From Fimbriiglobus sp. (GTDB taxonomy: Bacteria; Planctomycetota; Planctomycetia; Gemmatales; Gemmataceae), in contig JANYHV010000085.1 of the NCBI GenBank assembly GCA_025362195.1, positions 1 through 57,517 of the forward strand: 57,517 nt of DNA. The letters run 5' to 3'. A program made the position numbers and the translations under genes. Numbering within the stretch: position 1 is the first letter of the stretch; each line of letters starts with the position of its first letter. Of this stretch, positions 44,813 through 55,783 are shown one piece after another. The notes under the pieces are model-generated. The model was not told the DNA's origin, did not search any database, and saw only the letters and a program-made list of their open reading frames with translations.

Positions 44813-45727
44813 GTGACAATTCCCCCGCCCCCGCCGCTCGACGAAGTCCTCGGGGCCGTGCAGCAAGTGATGCTGCCGGCCGCCGGGGCGTCCGCGTTCG
44901 TCTTCGCCGCCGTCCTCCTGCTGGGCCGCCGCTCCGCCAACCCCGGCGCGGCCCTGGCCGTGGGCGCGGGGCTGGTCGCGGGGAACTGGGACAAGGTGCC
45001 GATGCCGGCGGAGCAAACCGCGTCGGCCTGGACGCACCTGCCGACTTACGCGGCGATCCTGTTGGCCGTCGGGCTGGTGACCCAACTCCTCGTCGATGCC
45101 GCCGACCGTTACGAGTTCCTGCGCCGCTTCCGCGCCGCCTTCACCTTCGCCAAGTGGCCGACCCGTGCGCTGGTCCTGGCGGTCGCGGCCGGCCCCGTGA
45201 TCCCCGCCGACCCCGGGTTCGACCGGGCACAATTCTACGCCCTCTTCGTCGCCGGTTCGTTGGCCCTGTGGGTCGTCCTCGACCACCTCGCCGCGTGCGG
45301 TTTCCCGGCGGAGATGACGGCACTTCAAGCGCTCGTCGCGCTGCTCGCCGGCGGCGTGATGTTGTACGCGCACTCGGCGAAGTTCATGGACATGGCGACG
45401 ATCCTCGGCAGTGCGCTGCTCGGCGTCGCCGTGGTCGCCGGCAGTGCCAAAGTCGATGCCCGCGGCGCGATCCCGGCGTTCGTCGGCGTGTTACCCGGGC
45501 TGCTCGTCTCGGGCCGCGCCCTGACGACGAGTGAAGTCCCCGTCGCGTCGTTCGTGCTGGCGGCCGTCGCCCCGCTCGCCCTGCTCCCGTGGCTGGTGCC
45601 GAATTTGAGCCGGCGGACGGGGCCGTGGCCGCGGTTCATCCGGTGCGTCAGCGTCCTGGCCGTCCTCGTCGCCGCGCTGGTCCTGGCCGGTCGCGTCGAG
45701 ACGTTGCCGTGGCAACAAGACTGGTGA
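44813..45727 (+). CDS. Polytopic membrane protein, unknown function
   Basis: 304 residues from a GTG at 44813, two bases after the yceI stop. Eight to nine hydrophobic spans (SAFVFAAVLLLGRRS, AAILLAVGLVTQLLVDAA, LQALVALLAGGVMLYAH, VASFVLAAVAPLALLPWLV). No family recognised. The tight spacing means it is almost certainly cotranscribed with yceI. The longer open frame (from 44486) overlaps yceI in another frame and is a shadow. Confidence 0.75.
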   Translation: MTIPPPPPLDEVLGAVQQVMLPAAGASAFVFAAVLLLGRRSANPGAALAVGAGLVAGNWDKVPMPAEQTASAWTHLPTYAAILLAVGLVTQLLVDAADRYEFLRRFRAAFTFAKWPTRALVLAVAAGPVIPADPGFDRAQFYALFVAGSLALWVVLDHLAACGFPAEMTALQALVALLAGGVMLYAHSAKFMDMATILGSALLGVAVVAGSAKVDARGAIPAFVGVLPGLLVSGRALTTSEVPVASFVLAAVAPLALLPWLVPNLSRRTGPWPRFIRCVSVLAVLVAALVLAGRVETLPWQQDW

Positions 45728-45792
45728 ATCCGTTGGCCGAGTCCGCCGCCGGGTTTGACAATGACGGCTCCACTCCCCCGCGAGCCGCCGCC

Positions 45793-46629
45793 ATGTTCAC
45801 GCTGTCCGCCTTCGCCGACGAAATCTCGCCCGACCCGTTGGAGCAGGTGCGCGTGCTGCAATCGTGCGGCGTCCGGCACATCGAGTTCCGGTCCATCTTC
45901 AAGACCAACGTGCTGGCCCTGACCGACGCCCAAATCGCGGAGTTCAAAGTCCTCCTCGACGGCGAAGGCTTCAAGCTCTCGGCGATTGCGTCGCCCATCG
46001 GCAAGGTGCCGATCGACGCGCCGTTCGGGCCGCACCTCGTAAAGTTCCACCGCGCGATCGAGCTGGCCCACCGCCTCGGCACACCGAACATCCGCGTCTT
46101 CAGCTACTACCCGCCGGCCGACGTGCCGTTCGCCGGGGACTGGTCGCCGTACCGCGACGAGGTGGTCCGCCGCACGGCGTTCAAGGCCGACCTCGCGGTC
46201 AAGGCCGGCGTCGTGCTGTTGCACGAGAACGAGCACAGAATCTACGGCGACTCGCCGGAGCGCGTCCGAGACCTGATCGTGGCCGTCGATAGCCCCGCCT
46301 TGCGGTGCGCCTACGACGCCGCGAACTGGGTGTTCTGCGGCTACGACCCGATACCGGGCTGGGAACTCACCAAGGAGTACACGACGCACCTGCACATCAA
46401 GGACTGGAAAACCGGCGGCGACCACGGCGTTTTGGCGGGGCAGGGCCACGGCCACGTCCCGTACTCGGTCGCCGACTGCGTGCGCCGCAACTACCACGGG
46501 TTCGCGGTGCTCGAGCCGCACCTGCGCGGCGGCGGGCCGACCGGCGGCATGACGGGGCCGGACCTGTTCCCCGTAGCCGTGGCCGCGTTCCGCAAGGTCG
46601 TCGAAGTCTGCGGCGGGGTGGTCAACTAA
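45793..46629 (+). CDS. Sugar phosphate isomerase/epimerase
   Basis: 278 residues from the ATG at 45793, an AP-endonuclease-2-like TIM barrel: FADEISPDPLEQVRVLQSCG, RHIEFRSIFKTNVL, LLHENEHRIYGDSP (Glu ligand), CAYDAANWVFCGYDP (Asp), THLHIKDWKTGG (His) and AVLEPHLRGGG (Glu). The metal-ligand set is complete, so an aldose-ketose isomerase or 3-epimerase activity is likely. It differs from the gene at 33250 in most positions. It is followed after 2 nt by the CehA-like gene, suggesting a shared pathway for a carbohydrate. Confidence 0.88.
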   Translation: MFTLSAFADEISPDPLEQVRVLQSCGVRHIEFRSIFKTNVLALTDAQIAEFKVLLDGEGFKLSAIASPIGKVPIDAPFGPHLVKFHRAIELAHRLGTPNIRVFSYYPPADVPFAGDWSPYRDEVVRRTAFKADLAVKAGVVLLHENEHRIYGDSPERVRDLIVAVDSPALRCAYDAANWVFCGYDPIPGWELTKEYTTHLHIKDWKTGGDHGVLAGQGHGHVPYSVADCVRRNYHGFAVLEPHLRGGGPTGGMTGPDLFPVAVAAFRKVVEVCGGVVN

Positions 46630-46631
46630 CG

Positions 46632-48065
46632 ATGCTCACCGTTCATCTCCGCATCACCGACCGCGGCTCGGCGACCCCCGTGCGGCTGCGCGTCACCGGG
46701 CCGACCGGCGGCCACTTCGCCCCGCTGGGGTGCCAGGTCGAGTTCCCCGTCGGCCGCGGCGAGAGCGTCGGCGGCCACCTGCGCCTCGGCCGCGAGCGCT
46801 GGTGCTACATCCCCGGCAACTGCGAGATCGAACTCCCGGACGGCGTACCGCTACGCGTCCAGGCGACCAAGGGCGTCGAGTACCGGCCGCTCGACAAGGT
46901 CGTCACGCTCAAGCCGGGGCAAATGACCCTGCGGCTGACGATCGAGCACGCCAACCCTGCGCCGGCCGGCGCGATTGCCGGGGACGCCCACGCCGAGTTC
47001 ATGACGCCCCACTACGCCGCGCTCGAAGCCGCCGCCGAGGGGTTGGGCTTCGTCAACCTGCTCGCCCTCGACTTCCCCGCGGCGGCGCTGGACGGCCAGA
47101 CGTACCATGGCACGCCGAACCTCGAAGCCTTCAGCGGCCAGGTCGCGGCGCTGACGGGCCACGGCACGACGGTGACGGTCACCACCCTGAACGTCCACCC
47201 GGTGCTCGGCCGCGTCGCGCTGCTGCACGCCCACCGGCCCATTTACCCGCTGACTTACGGCGGGGCGGACGGCTCCGACGACTGGTCGCTGTCGGACTGG
47301 TGCGACCAGTGCCGGCGCAAGGGCGGCTACCCCGTCTGGTCCGACCCGCTCGAGAGCGTCAGCGGCGTCTTCGGCGGCGAGGCGCTCATTGCCCTACTCA
47401 ACGGCAAAATCGAGGCAATCGAACTCGACGGCCGGCCGCGCAAGCAACCGCTGCTACCGCTATGGTACAAGCTGCTCAACGCCGGCTTCCACGTGCAACT
47501 GCTCGGCGTCTCGGGCAAGGACACTAACCGCGTCCCGCTCGGCGGCCTGCGGACCTACGTCGAGTTGCCGGACGGCGAAGCGCTCAGCCCGTACGGCTGG
47601 GTCGAAGGCGTGAGCGACGGCCGAACGTTCGTGACCAACGGCCCGCTAGTGCGGCTCACACGGATCGACGACGGCTGGCACGCCACCGCGACGGCCGTGA
47701 CGGAGTTCGACGTTCTCGAACTGGTCGCCGACGGAGTGGCAGTTTGGTCAGCGAAACCGACGTTCGACGGCGGGCTGTGGCGGGCGACGCTGGAGGACAA
47801 GTCGGCCACGCCGGCGGGATGGTTCGCGGCGCGCTGCACCGGCGGGGCTTCGATGACGAACCCGACGCAGCCGGGCTTCGCGCACACGGCCCCGCAGTTC
47901 ACGGGCGAGGTGAGCCGCAAGCCGGACGTGACGATCTTTCGCCGAGGGGTGCAAGCGACGATCGACTGGGCGGAGAGCGCGGGGCGTTACCGCGACGCCA
48001 AGTTCCGCGACAAGCTGCTGGCCCACGCGGCGGACGCCCTGGCGCGGCTGAACCCCAGCGAATGA
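46632..48065 (+). CDS. CehA/McbA-like PHP-fold protein with altered HxH
   Basis: 477 residues from the ATG at 46632. The N-terminal approximately 110 residues form a beta domain (VRLRVTGPTGGHFAPLG, CYIPGNCEIELPDG). A PHP-like core starts at IAGDAHAEFMTPHYAALEAA: the family's GDxHxH reads GDAHAE (His120 kept, second His replaced by Glu122). Later LNVHPVLGRVALLHAHRPIY and GKIEAIELDGRPRKQ, then LLNAGFHVQLLGVSGKDTNR, match the family. The C-terminus has GWVEGVSDGRTFVTNGPLVRL. With a degenerate site the hydrolase activity is doubtful. Cotranscribed with the isomerase. Confidence 0.72.
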   Translation: MLTVHLRITDRGSATPVRLRVTGPTGGHFAPLGCQVEFPVGRGESVGGHLRLGRERWCYIPGNCEIELPDGVPLRVQATKGVEYRPLDKVVTLKPGQMTLRLTIEHANPAPAGAIAGDAHAEFMTPHYAALEAAAEGLGFVNLLALDFPAAALDGQTYHGTPNLEAFSGQVAALTGHGTTVTVTTLNVHPVLGRVALLHAHRPIYPLTYGGADGSDDWSLSDWCDQCRRKGGYPVWSDPLESVSGVFGGEALIALLNGKIEAIELDGRPRKQPLLPLWYKLLNAGFHVQLLGVSGKDTNRVPLGGLRTYVELPDGEALSPYGWVEGVSDGRTFVTNGPLVRLTRIDDGWHATATAVTEFDVLELVADGVAVWSAKPTFDGGLWRATLEDKSATPAGWFAARCTGGASMTNPTQPGFAHTAPQFTGEVSRKPDVTIFRRGVQATIDWAESAGRYRDAKFRDKLLAHAADALARLNPSE

Positions 48066-48108
48066 CGGCCGTTCGGGAATCTGCCCTCGGCAAACGGTCG
48101 CGGGGGCT

Positions 48109-48114
48109 TATCAT
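48109..48114 (+). promoter_or_regulatory. Possible -10 box for rpmG
   Basis: TATCAT (5 of 6 consensus bases), giving a predicted start near 48121 and a 35-nt leader. No good -35 is seen 16-18 bp upstream. Confidence 0.35.
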
Positions 48115-48155
48115 GACGCCTTGCGGCGACACGGCAACGACTCGGGAGAGCGACG

Positions 48156-48326
48156 ATGGCGAAGGGGAAAGAGGCCCGCGGCACGATTAAACTCGTCAGC
48201 AGCGAGAGCACGCACTGCTACTTCACGCAGAAGAACCGCAATAACAGCAAGGAGCGCATCTCGCTCCGCAAGTTCGACCCGATCCTGCGCAAGCACACGA
48301 TGTACAAGGAAGCCGGCAAGCTCTAA
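48156..48326 (+). CDS. rpmG: 50S ribosomal protein L33, zinc-free form
   Basis: 56 residues starting at the ATG at 48156: MAKGKEARGTIKLVSSESTH, then CYFTQKNRNNSKERISLRKF and DPILRKHTMYKEAGKL. The IKLVSS, YFTxKN, LRKFDP and YKEAK-like positions match L33. The paired CxxC motifs of the zinc form are absent (a single Cys), so this is the C-minus type. It is a component of the large ribosomal subunit near the E site. It stands alone, with no tRNA-Trp or secE downstream. The TAA stop shares two bases with the convergent SWIM gene stop. Confidence 0.93.
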   Translation: MAKGKEARGTIKLVSSESTHCYFTQKNRNNSKERISLRKFDPILRKHTMYKEAGKL

Positions 48327-50329
48327 GCCGCTCCCGCGTCCCGGACAAGCCGCAAGAGTGCGACGATTCGCGTCAGCACTTCCGCGGTTTGTTGCACGTC
48401 CCACCGGGCCGTCCGCCGCTTCTCGGCCAATTTTTCGACGAGCTTCGCCAGCAATCCGCCGAACTGTGTCAGGCCGGCCGACTCGGTCGTGCGTTGCACC
48501 TCCAGCCAGCGTCGTTCGACCCCGGCGTCGGCCCGGCGCAAGCCGACGACCAGCAACTCTTCGACCGCCAGTTGCAGCGCCTCCATTGTCGCCGTGAGCG
48601 TGTCACGCGGCTGCGCCTCCGATGCGGCGACGGACGCAGTGGCCGCGCCGCCGACGGGCGCGGCGTCGATCCACGGCAGCACGACCTCCCGGCCGCGCTC
48701 ACGTTCGACGACGACGGCGCACGGCTCGACGGTCAACTCGCCGTGGGCGACGCGCACGACCCCGCTGACGAACTTGACCGACCCCGCCAGGGCCGCGAGC
48801 AAGGCCTCGGTGCCGCCCCGGCCGCCGTCGGTGTACGGGTGGCGGAGCAGGGCGGCGTTGCCGGCGGCGTCCCGGAGCGTGGCGAGGGTCGTCTGGCTCG
48901 GGCCGTCGAAGCGGACGGCTTCGACGGCGTGGACCGCCAGCACGAAGAAGTCTTCGGCGGCGCGACGCGGCCGCAGGCTCGACGGCGGCAGGGCGGCAAT
49001 GCGGGTCCGCAAGATGGCGTAGTCCTCGACGAACGTCGGCGGCGGCAGGGTCTCCCAGGCGTAGGCTTGCGGCTGCAAGCTCACCCCTGCCCGGCCGACG
49101 CGCAGTTTCCCGCCGGCGGTCCGCTGGCCGCCCTCGATGAGGAGTTGGCCCCGGGCCACGTCGCGGAAGGTGAAGTTCTTCCCGGACCCCTTCAACGCCT
49201 GGGCGTGGGCCAGTCGCGCGAAGTCGGGCGGCGGGGGGTTGGTCGCCGGGTCGGGATGGGCCGTCTCCTTGCCGGCGACCACGACCCCGCCCGTGTCGGT
49301 GTCCTGCAGGTAGGCGACGATTTCGGTCTCGCGGTGGCCGACCGTCACCCGGCAGCCGAGGCCGACGAGCCGGGTCTTGCCCAGCGTGCCGACGGTTTGC
49401 GCCGCGCTCCCGCGGACGAGGAGTTGCGGCAGCGCCCCGGTGTCGCGGACGATGGCGTCGCGGCGGAGGAGCAGTTCGCCCAGGAGTTCGGCGGCCCGGT
49501 CGGGGGCGAAGGCGGCGTCGTGGGTCGCGTACTTGCGGTACTGCTCGGCGAGGTCTTCCAGGATGTCCGCCGGCCAGGCCAGCCCGTCTTTGCGGCAGCG
49601 AACTTCCAGCCGCGCGACCCGGTCGGCCCACGGCGGGGTCGCCCCGGAGAAGCCGGTTTCGAGCAGCCCGGCGACCACGCCGTCGAGTTCGGCGATCAGG
49701 TCGGGGGCGACCGGTTCGGCCCGACCGGCGGTCGAGACGAGGCCGGCCGCTTCCCCGGCGGGCAAGCGGCGAAAGGCCCAGACGGCCAGCGGGACGTGCG
49801 GGCACGGGGCCTCTTCGGCGCAATCGCAGTGGGTGTACCGCACGTCCCCCGGCACGAGAAAGCGGACCGTCGCCTGCGGGTGGTGGAAGCGGGCGACCGG
49901 CTTCGCCCCGCGCGTCAACTCGGCGACGACCCCGCCGTCGAAGGTCGCGCGGTGGCGCGACAGGGCCGCGGCGCGGAAGTGCTTCGCCAAAGCATCGTCG
50001 CCGATAGTGCCGGGGTCCCACGGACCGGGTGCGGCGGACGGCGTTTCGGCGGCGGCGTGGGACTTCTGGTAAGCGAGGACCGTCCGCACGAGGTGTCGGC
50101 ACAGGGTCGCGCTGGCGCAGGTACACCGGCCGTCGCGGAGGGCCGAACCGGCGGCGATGGTACACGCCGGGCCGTCGCTCCAGGTCGCCGTGACGGCCCC
50201 GGCCGCGTCCTCGGCGATGGTCCCAGTGACTTCGGTCTCGTCGAGTTCGCGTTGCGCCCGCTTGACGGCCCCGCGGTTGGTCAGCGCCGCCAGGTCGTCG
50301 GGCGTCAGGGCGAGTAAGTCGGTCCGCAT
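48323..50329 (-). CDS. SWIM zinc-finger protein (MoxR/VWA-system type)
   Basis: 668 residues from the ATG at 50329 (a TTG two codons earlier is possible). A SWIM motif CxC...CxH lies at residues 69-79 (CTCASATLCRH), and a second similar motif (CDCAEEAPCPH) near residue 169. The rest is alpha/beta with Ala/Arg-rich helices and a long C-terminal helical region; no helicase or nuclease motif is present. SWIM proteins of this layout are encoded with DUF5682, VWA and MoxR-type ATPase genes in many bacteria, so this is probably the displaced partner of the pair at 34148-37635. SWIM fingers bind DNA or protein. Confidence 0.85.
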   Translation of the reverse strand: MRTDLLALTPDDLAALTNRGAVKRAQRELDETEVTGTIAEDAAGAVTATWSDGPACTIAAGSALRDGRCTCASATLCRHLVRTVLAYQKSHAAAETPSAAPGPWDPGTIGDDALAKHFRAAALSRHRATFDGGVVAELTRGAKPVARFHHPQATVRFLVPGDVRYTHCDCAEEAPCPHVPLAVWAFRRLPAGEAAGLVSTAGRAEPVAPDLIAELDGVVAGLLETGFSGATPPWADRVARLEVRCRKDGLAWPADILEDLAEQYRKYATHDAAFAPDRAAELLGELLLRRDAIVRDTGALPQLLVRGSAAQTVGTLGKTRLVGLGCRVTVGHRETEIVAYLQDTDTGGVVVAGKETAHPDPATNPPPPDFARLAHAQALKGSGKNFTFRDVARGQLLIEGGQRTAGGKLRVGRAGVSLQPQAYAWETLPPPTFVEDYAILRTRIAALPPSSLRPRRAAEDFFVLAVHAVEAVRFDGPSQTTLATLRDAAGNAALLRHPYTDGGRGGTEALLAALAGSVKFVSGVVRVAHGELTVEPCAVVVERERGREVVLPWIDAAPVGGAATASVAASEAQPRDTLTATMEALQLAVEELLVVGLRRADAGVERRWLEVQRTTESAGLTQFGGLLAKLVEKLAEKRRTARWDVQQTAEVLTRIVALLRLVRDAGAA

Positions 50330-50426
50330 CGGCAATCCGTCGGGGGAAGTGAGGGCGGGGCGATTGTAGTTGGCCGCGGCGGCGGTGCGATGTCGGCAGC
50401 CCGATTCCGGCCGCGGCCTATGCTAA

Positions 50427-52668
<2,242 letters not shown>

Positions 52669-52714
52669 AGCGGCCTGCTTCCCCGGAATCGGACGGAGTC
52701 GTCGCGTGTGCAGT

Positions 52715-53602
52715 CTACCTCGAAACCGGCCCGTCGATCAACTCCGCGGCCCGAACGGTGTTTTCGAGCAGCATGGCGATCGTCATCGGGCCGACCCCGC
52801 CGGGCACCGGGGAGAGCGCCCCGGCGACCGCCGCGACGGCCGGGTCCACGTCCCCGACGAGCTTGCCGTCCACGAGGTTCGTGCCCACGTCCAGGACGGC
52901 CGCCCCGGGCCGGACCATGTCGGCGGTGATGACCCCCGCCTTGCCGACGGCCGCGATCAGCACGTCGGCCTGCCGGCACACTTTGGCCAGGTTGGTCGTC
53001 CGCGAGTGGGCGACGGTCACGGTCGCGTCCCCGCCGGCGGGGTTGGCCGCGGTCGGCTTCTGCATGAGCATCACGGCCAGCGGCTTGCCGACGATGTTGC
53101 TCCGGCCGACGACGACGACGTGCTTGCCGGCCGGGTCGTGGCCGCAGCGGCGGAGGAGTTGAATGCACCCGTGCGGCGTACACGGCGAGTACCGCGGCTG
53201 GCCGAGGGTCAGCAAGCCGACGTTCTCGGGGTGGAACGCGTCCACGTCCTTGAGGCTGCCGATGGCGTGGACGACGGCGTCCTCGGCGATCTGCGGCGGC
53301 AGGGGCAGTTGCACCAGGATGCCGTGAATCGCCGGGTCGGCGTTGAGCTTGGCGATGAGCGCCAGCAGTTTGGCCTGTTTGGTCGCCGCCGGCAGGTGGT
53401 CGAGCCGGCTGACGATGCCGACCTCGCCGCACGCTTTCTGCTTGGCCCGGACGTACGACAGGCTCGCCGGGTTGTCCCCCACGAGGACGACGGCCAGCCC
53501 CGGGGCCGGCTTGCCGGCGGCCGTGCGGGCGGCGACCCGCGCGGCGAGTTCCCCGCGGATCGTCGCGGCCAGGGCTTTGCCGTCGAGGCGTCGGGCGGTC
53601 AT
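52715..53602 (-). CDS. folD: Bifunctional methylenetetrahydrofolate dehydrogenase/cyclohydrolase
   Basis: 295 residues from the ATG at 53602. The catalytic YVRAKQKACGEVGI (Tyr and Lys), GILVQLPLP, the substrate-site PCTPHGCIQLL, the NADP-binding VVVGRSNIVGKPLAVML and the C-terminal PVPGGVGPMTIAMLLENT are all intact. The enzyme oxidises 5,10-methylene-THF to 10-formyl-THF in cytoplasmic one-carbon metabolism. It lies 19 nt after the sirtuin gene on the same strand, so the two are probably cotranscribed. Confidence 0.96.
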   Translation of the reverse strand: MTARRLDGKALAATIRGELAARVAARTAAGKPAPGLAVVLVGDNPASLSYVRAKQKACGEVGIVSRLDHLPAATKQAKLLALIAKLNADPAIHGILVQLPLPPQIAEDAVVHAIGSLKDVDAFHPENVGLLTLGQPRYSPCTPHGCIQLLRRCGHDPAGKHVVVVGRSNIVGKPLAVMLMQKPTAANPAGGDATVTVAHSRTTNLAKVCRQADVLIAAVGKAGVITADMVRPGAAVLDVGTNLVDGKLVGDVDPAVAAVAGALSPVPGGVGPMTIAMLLENTVRAAELIDGPVSR

Positions 53603-53621
53603 CGGTCGTCCTTCCAAAGCG

Positions 53622-54371
53622 TCACAGGCCGAGGCGGCGCACGACGAGGGGCAGTGTATCGCCGGACCGGCCGTAGAGGCCCACGTCGGCGTAACTGCTG
53701 GCGTCCGTCCGCGTCAGGTTGAACTCGATCACCGTCGCGCCGTTGGCCCGGGCGACCGGGATCAGGCCGGCGGCGGGGAAGACGACGGCCGACGTGCCGA
53801 CGACCAGAAACACGTCGCACGCCGCCGCGGCGTCCTCGGCGGCTCCGAGAACGTCCGGCGGCAAACTCTCGTGGAACCAGACGATGTTCGGCCGCAACCG
53901 CCCGCCGCACGCCGGACAAAGCGGTCGCGCACCGAGGTGATTCAGGCCGCGATCTTCGACCGCCTCGCAGCCCAGGCAGCGCGTCTGCCGCAGGCAGCCG
54001 TGCAGTTCGAGAACCCTTTGGCTGCCGGCGATTTGGTGCAGGCCATCGACGTTCTGCGTGGCCAGCGTGAAGCCGTCACCGTAATGGCGTTCGAGGGCGG
54101 CCAATGCGTCGTGGCCGGGGTTCGGCGTCACCTTGGCGATGTTGACGCGGCGCTGGTTGTAGAACTCCCAGACGAGGTCGGGGTCGCGGGCGAACCCGGA
54201 CGGCGTGGCCACGTCCTCGATGCGGTGGCCTTCCCAGAGGCCGTCGGACGCGCGGAAGGTCGGCACGCCGCTGTCGGCGGACACGCCGGCCCCGGTCAGT
54301 ACGGCGACGCGCGTCGCCCCCCGCAACATGTCGGCCGCCTCGCCCGCGGCGTCGTCGAATTCGTCGGACAT
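53622..54371 (-). CDS. NAD-dependent protein deacylase, SIR2 family (class III)
   Basis: 249 residues from the ATG at 54371. NAD-binding TGAGVSADSGVPTFR (27-41), TQNVDGLH (105-112), catalytic His124 (LELHGC), a structural zinc site Cys132/135/152/155, and VVGTSAVVFPAAGLI. Tyr71 and Arg74 (EFYNQRR) are the acidic-acyl-binding pair of Sirt5/CobB-type enzymes, so desuccinylation or demalonylation is likely besides deacetylation. It is a housekeeping-type sirtuin between folD and the phosphohexomutase; nothing suggests a defence SIR2. Confidence 0.93.
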   Translation of the reverse strand: MSDEFDDAAGEAADMLRGATRVAVLTGAGVSADSGVPTFRASDGLWEGHRIEDVATPSGFARDPDLVWEFYNQRRVNIAKVTPNPGHDALAALERHYGDGFTLATQNVDGLHQIAGSQRVLELHGCLRQTRCLGCEAVEDRGLNHLGARPLCPACGGRLRPNIVWFHESLPPDVLGAAEDAAAACDVFLVVGTSAVVFPAAGLIPVARANGATVIEFNLTRTDASSYADVGLYGRSGDTLPLVVRRLGL

Positions 54372-54383
54372 GGTCACCTCCGG

Positions 54384-55736
54384 TTAGCCGACGAGGACGG
54401 CCGCCGCCATGTCGCACAGGGCCTGCGCTTCGGCCAACGTCGGGGCCTCGGCGATGACGCGGACGACCGGCTCGGTGTTGCTCGGCCGCACGTGCAGCCA
54501 CCAGTCAGGGCCGTCGAGGCGGACGCCGTCGAGGGTGTCAACTTTTGCCGCCGGCCACTTCCCCGGAAGGGCCGCCAGCACGCCGGCGAGCCGGTCGCGG
54601 TCCACCGGGTACTTCGTCTTGAGCATGGCATACGGCGGCAGTTGCGCGACCAGTTGCGACAGTGGCACGTCGTCCTCGGCCATCAGCGACAGGATCATCG
54701 CCATGCCGACGAACGGGTCGCGGACCCAGCCGACGCGCGGGTCGATGACGCCGCCGTTGCCCTCGCCGCCGATGACCGCGTCGAGGACGCGCATCCGCTC
54801 GACGACGTTCGCCTCGCCGACGGCGGACCGCGAGATGTCGCACCCGGCTTGCTCCGCCACGTCTTGAATCACCCGCGACGTGGACATGTTCACGACGACC
54901 GACCCGGTCACTTGCCGCAGCCGGTATTTCACGGCCAGGGCCAGCGTCAACTCTTCGCTCAGGCAGGTGCCGGTCTCGTCGATGAGTGCGAGCCGGTCGG
55001 AGTCGGGGTCGAGGACGAAGCCGACGGCCGATTGCGTCTGGGCCACCCACGGGGCGACATCGACGAGGTGGGCCGGCGTCGGCTCGGGGTCGTGGACGAA
55101 GTCGCCGTTGGCGACGCAGTTGTGCTGGACGACCAGGCAGCCGAGGTCCTGGAGCAACCGCACGCCGAGCGGCCCGCCCGCGCCGCCGTTACCGTCGAGG
55201 AACACCGTGAAATTCTTCGACGCGACCTTGGCCACGCTGACGCAATCGAGGACCGCCCGCAGGTGGACGTCGGTCACGTCCGGCGGCACGTGCAACTCGC
55301 CGACCTTGTCCCACGTCGCCCGCGCGAACTCGCCCGTCTCGTACAACCGGGCCACGTCCCGGCCGTCGTCCGCGCTCAAGACCGCGCCGTCCGGGCCGAA
55401 CAGTTTGAGGCCGTTCCACGGGGCGGGGTTGTGGCTCGCCGTGATCATCATCCCGCCGGCCGCCTTGAGGTTGCGCACGGCCAGGCCGACCGTGGGCGTC
55501 GGCACGATGCCGAGGTCATCGACGGTACACCCGGCGGCGGTCAGCCCGGCGATCACAGCGTGCTTGAGCATCTGCCCGCTCGGCCGCGAATCCCGCCCGA
55601 CGGCGACCCGGCCGCCCTTCAAGTACGCACCCAGCGCCCCGGCGAAGCGGGTTGCGGCCTCGGGCGTGAGCGACGACCCGACGACGCCGCGGATGCCGGA
55701 GACACTGACAATCAATTCGCTCGCCGCCGTGGCCAT
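54384..55736 (-). CDS. glmM: Phosphoglucosamine mutase / phosphohexomutase
   Basis: 450 residues from the ATG at 55736. The four alpha-D-phosphohexomutase sites are complete: phosphoserine loop TASHNPAPWNG (Ser101), metal loop DPDSDRLAL, sugar-binding GEGNGGVID and phosphate-binding RPSNTEPVVRV. GlmM converts glucosamine-6-P to glucosamine-1-P for UDP-GlcNAc. The opening SGIRGVVGSSLTPE matches GlmM better than phosphomannomutase, but the specificity is inferred. It lies 47 nt downstream of the retron reverse transcriptase, on the same strand. Confidence 0.87.
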   Translation of the reverse strand: MATAASELIVSVSGIRGVVGSSLTPEAATRFAGALGAYLKGGRVAVGRDSRPSGQMLKHAVIAGLTAAGCTVDDLGIVPTPTVGLAVRNLKAAGGMMITASHNPAPWNGLKLFGPDGAVLSADDGRDVARLYETGEFARATWDKVGELHVPPDVTDVHLRAVLDCVSVAKVASKNFTVFLDGNGGAGGPLGVRLLQDLGCLVVQHNCVANGDFVHDPEPTPAHLVDVAPWVAQTQSAVGFVLDPDSDRLALIDETGTCLSEELTLALAVKYRLRQVTGSVVVNMSTSRVIQDVAEQAGCDISRSAVGEANVVERMRVLDAVIGGEGNGGVIDPRVGWVRDPFVGMAMILSLMAEDDVPLSQLVAQLPPYAMLKTKYPVDRDRLAGVLAALPGKWPAAKVDTLDGVRLDGPDWWLHVRPSNTEPVVRVIAEAPTLAEAQALCDMAAAVLVG

Positions 55737-55783
55737 GCACCGGACTCCGTGAGGGATGCCACTGGTGTATCGACGCCGCGCCG

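Noticed and set aside
45755-45760. TTGACA as a -35 element for the isomerase at 45793
   Set aside because: No A/T-containing -10 lies 16-18 bp downstream.
48323-50329. SWIM protein as a WHSWIM-type retron partner
   Set aside because: Five kilobases and five unrelated genes away; its layout fits the DUF5682/VWA systems better.
53622-54371. SIR2 protein as the effector of the retron
   Set aside because: It has the zinc site and Tyr/Arg pocket of housekeeping deacylases, and glmM lies between it and the RT.
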